Source of the DNA: Gemmatimonadota bacterium | GTDB taxonomy: Bacteria; Gemmatimonadota; Gemmatimonadetes; Gemmatimonadales; GWC2-71-9 | NCBI GenBank assembly: GCA_016177465.1 | Contig: JACOVF010000114.1 | Span: forward strand, 1 to 45,288 | Direction: 5' to 3' | DNA length: 45,288 bases | Part shown: one piece after another, positions 43,623-45,288 of the stretch | Position numbering within the stretch: position 1 is the stretch's first letter | Layout of the letters: each line of letters begins with the position of its first letter | Program-made: the position numbers and the translations under genes | The notes under the pieces: model-generated | What the model saw: the letters and a program-made list of their open reading frames with translations, nothing else | Told to the model about the DNA's origin: nothing | The model's database searches: none

Positions 43623-44045
43623 ATGTCCGGCCCCCCTCCGGAACTCCAAGCCAGCCCGCGCATCCTGCACACCGCCCTGTTCGCCGGCGCGCTGTTCATC
43701 ACCCCGATGACCGCGGCGCTGCGCTGGGTGGCGCCTATCGTGCACGTCGGCCCGCCCACAGCGCTGGTGCTGCGCTTCATCGCGATCGCAACACTGATGG
43801 CGCAGGCCGTGGTAGTGCGCATCGTGCGCAACCGGATCGCGCCGCTGGAGCTCGGCGGGAGCGAAGACGCCTGGTGGAACGCATACCTGACCTCGTGCCT
43901 CGTGATCTGGGGGCTGGGAGAGAGTCTCGCCCTCCTGGGGAGCGTGTTCTACTTCATGACAGGGGACTGGCTGATGCTCGGCGTGGCGGGGGGCGGGCTC
44001 CTGCTGCTGTTCCTCGCGAATCCGACCCGCCTGATGCGGGACTAG
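43623..44045 (+). CDS. small integral membrane protein of unknown function
   Basis: 140 residues with four hydrophobic helices (about 16-36, 47-68, 87-108, 113-132). A charged loop (RIVRNRIAPLELGGSEDAWW) separates the two hairpins. I do not recognise a family. ATG 43623 follows the 8-bp-unit hairpin by 15 bp. The stop overlaps the convergent DUF2071 gene stop by 3 bases. Confidence 0.7.
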   Translation: MSGPPPELQASPRILHTALFAGALFITPMTAALRWVAPIVHVGPPTALVLRFIAIATLMAQAVVVRIVRNRIAPLELGGSEDAWWNAYLTSCLVIWGLGESLALLGSVFYFMTGDWLMLGVAGGGLLLLFLANPTRLMRD

Positions 44046-44755
44046 GCGTGCGCGTCCGGCACGGGGGGGAAGACACTCACCTCGGAGCCGACGGCGAACA
44101 GCACCGAGACCGGCTGCCGGCCGTTCAGAACGCTCCACTCCGCGCCGTAGAGCGCCGCGAAGTCCACATCGTAACCCACGGTGCGGATCTCTCGCACCGC
44201 CCACGGCGGGTGCGCCACCCGAAACACCTGCGGCCGGTTGTGGTGATCGACTCGGCACCCGACGGTGCGCTCCGTGAGGTACTGCTCGAAGCCGCCGGCG
44301 GACGGGAGGTGGGACGCTGCCGACCCGGTCACGGCGACGTGGTAACTCGGTGTCGTCAGCCCGAAGCGGTATTCCGCGCGCACCGTGTCCCCTGTCGCTT
44401 CCACGTGAGCGACGATCCGCGCGGCGCGAACCGGCTCTCCGTACCGGAGCCGCCCAACGGCGGCGACGAGGCGGCTCGGCACGAACTCCCGCACGAACGA
44501 CACCCCAGGGCCGGCGGGATGGCGCACGTACGTGCGAAAGTTCACCTGCGCGTGGCTACCGAAGCCGGGGATGCGCCAACCGCGGAGACGGATGTCGTGC
44601 ATCTCCAGGGCGACGAGTGACACGTGCGTCCGCCCTTCCCAGCGGTCGGGTTCCAGCCCCGGTGGAATGACGCTGCACACCAAGGCTTCCGGTGCTTCGA
44701 ACGTGACGAGCGCCAGGTCCGACCAGCGGGCCGTGAGAAACGGGCGAGGCCTCGT
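44042..44755 (-). CDS. DUF2071 (YqjF-like) protein, start codon uncertain
   Basis: Up to 237 residues. YqjF/DUF2071 features: PPGLEPDRWEGRTHVSLVALEM, IPGFGSHAQVNFRTYVRH, GVSFVREFVPSRLVA, and HPPWAVREIRTVGYDVDF near the end. Family members begin close to a RPFLTARWSDLAL-type sequence. This is present here (PRPFLTARWSDLALVTFEAP), but between the in-frame TAG (the thiD stop) and this sequence there is no ATG, GTG or TTG. The first ordinary starts are TTG 44683 and GTG 44680, which would delete 24-25 conserved residues. I place the start at ACG 44755, directly after the thiD stop, as a tentative choice. A non-AUG start or a sequence error is equally possible. The biochemical role is unknown. Confidence 0.75.
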   Translation of the reverse strand, partial: TRPRPFLTARWSDLALVTFEAPEALVCSVIPPGLEPDRWEGRTHVSLVALEMHDIRLRGWRIPGFGSHAQVNFRTYVRHPAGPGVSFVREFVPSRLVAAVGRLRYGEPVRAARIVAHVEATGDTVRAEYRFGLTTPSYHVAVTGSAASHLPSAGGFEQYLTERTVGCRVDHHNRPQVFRVAHPPWAVREIRTVGYDVDFAALYGAEWSVLNGRQPVSVLFAVGSEVSVFPPVPDAHA

Positions 44756-45288
44756 CTACAGTCCCTCGGTCGGCGGCCGGGGCGGTCCCGGCACGAAGTG
44801 ATTGAGCGGACCGTGCCCGCGCCCGAGGCCGGGCGCGGCCGCCATCGCCCGGTGCACGAAGTCGAGGGCGTCCTCCACCGCGCGCGTGAGGGGGCGGCCG
44901 TGCGCGAGCCCCGCCGCCACGGCGGCGGAGAGGGTGCACCCGGTGCCGTGGGTGGACGTCGTGTCGAGTCGCGGATGGGCGAAGCGGTGGACGCCGTCCG
45001 CGGTGACCAACACGTCCACGATCTCGTCGCCCTCGAGGTGGCCACCTTTCACCAGCGCGGCCCGGGCGCCCAGCGTGAGCAGGGCGCGGCCCGCGCGCTC
45101 CATCTCCTCGGGACCCCGGACCTTATCCTCTACCAGGATTCCCGCTTCGTCGAGGTTCGGCGTCACGAGTACGGCGAGCGGCACGAGCCGCGTAGCGATG
45201 AGCCGCTCGGCCTCGCGCGCAAGCAAGCGGTCGCCGGAGGTGGCGACCATCACCGGGTCGAGCACGTAGTTGGGCAGCCCGCGCCGCG
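44756..45288 (-). CDS. thiD: hydroxymethylpyrimidine / phosphomethylpyrimidine kinase ThiD (N-terminal part outside window)
   Basis: The visible 176 residues are the C-terminal two thirds of a ribokinase-fold HMP(-P) kinase of thiamine biosynthesis. Motifs: NYVLDPVMVATSGDRLL, VTPNLDEAGIL, VKGGHLEGDEIVDVL, and the anion hole and catalytic region THGTGCTLSAAVAAGLAHG. The C-terminal GHGPLNHF is typical of ThiD. The frame is open to the last base of the window; GTG 45265 within the ALDPVM-like region is not a real start. The downstream DUF2071 gene begins right at its stop. No TPP riboswitch is visible inside the window. Confidence 0.94.
   Translation of the reverse strand, partial: RRGLPNYVLDPVMVATSGDRLLAREAERLIATRLVPLAVLVTPNLDEAGILVEDKVRGPEEMERAGRALLTLGARAALVKGGHLEGDEIVDVLVTADGVHRFAHPRLDTTSTHGTGCTLSAAVAAGLAHGRPLTRAVEDALDFVHRAMAAAPGLGRGHGPLNHFVPGPPRPPTEGL

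Overview
The window is a GC-rich, tightly packed chromosomal segment with about 41 protein genes, one tRNA and many 4-base stop/start overlaps. The gene content suggests Gemmatimonadota or a close relative: a caa3-type cytochrome oxidase cluster, a DUF5916 outer-membrane protein, a TolB-like/TPR protein, large PknB-type kinases and frequent GTG/TTG starts. This placement is inference. No 16S or universal marker other than dnaK, clpX and tig is available to confirm it. No phage, integrase, transposase or CRISPR array was seen.

Layout. 1-2862 (minus): tRNA-Leu(UAG), tig, clpP, clpX (cut by the window edge). 2887-6078: a TolB-like/TPR protein diverging from a secreted protein and a membrane fatty-acid desaturase. 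6075-9836: chrB-chrA diverging from an ornithine-cyclodeaminase-family gene across a near-palindrome, then a methyltransferase and the frameshifted stub of a Ser/Thr kinase gene. 9964-15131 (plus): coxB (with fused cytochrome c), coxA, coxC, a subunit IV, a CtaG-like assembly factor and a membrane protein. 15133-18666 (minus): dnaK-htrA stress pair. 18861-19616: rhomboid protease.

19623-30215 (minus) is a phosphate block: metallo-beta-lactamase/DUF3006/ArsR-type regulator/phoB/phoR, then porin-pstS, then pstC-pstA-pstB-pstB-phoU. Two sites with 11-bp-phased direct repeats sharing the core TCGTTACACnnTCGTGA lie exactly in front of porin-pstS and in front of pstC. They are strong candidates for the PhoB operator of this lineage.

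30268-36828 (plus) is a four-gene purine nucleotide salvage operon: a double-module 5'-nucleotidase, adenosine deaminase with an extra N-terminal beta-grasp-like domain, a CNT nucleoside transporter and purine nucleoside phosphorylase. Next to the Pho block it reads as a phosphorus and purine scavenging island. Phosphate would be released outside the inner membrane and taken up by Pst, and nucleosides would be imported and phosphorolysed. 36846-40744 (minus): Ser/Thr kinase, two-repeat DUF1259 protein and MFS transporter, overlapping or closely spaced. 40918-43524: DUF5916 protein. 43623-45288: small membrane protein, DUF2071 protein and thiD (cut by the window edge).

Unexplained structure. 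Two intergenic elements (18774-18846 and 43537-43607) are built of 8-bp units of the form NGGCTAAG arranged head-to-head into long hairpins. Period-7 arrays (CGGGAGG and GGGAAGG types) occur inside the 5'-nucleotidase gene and at the start of the phosphorylase gene. These short-period repeats are the least explained feature of the window.
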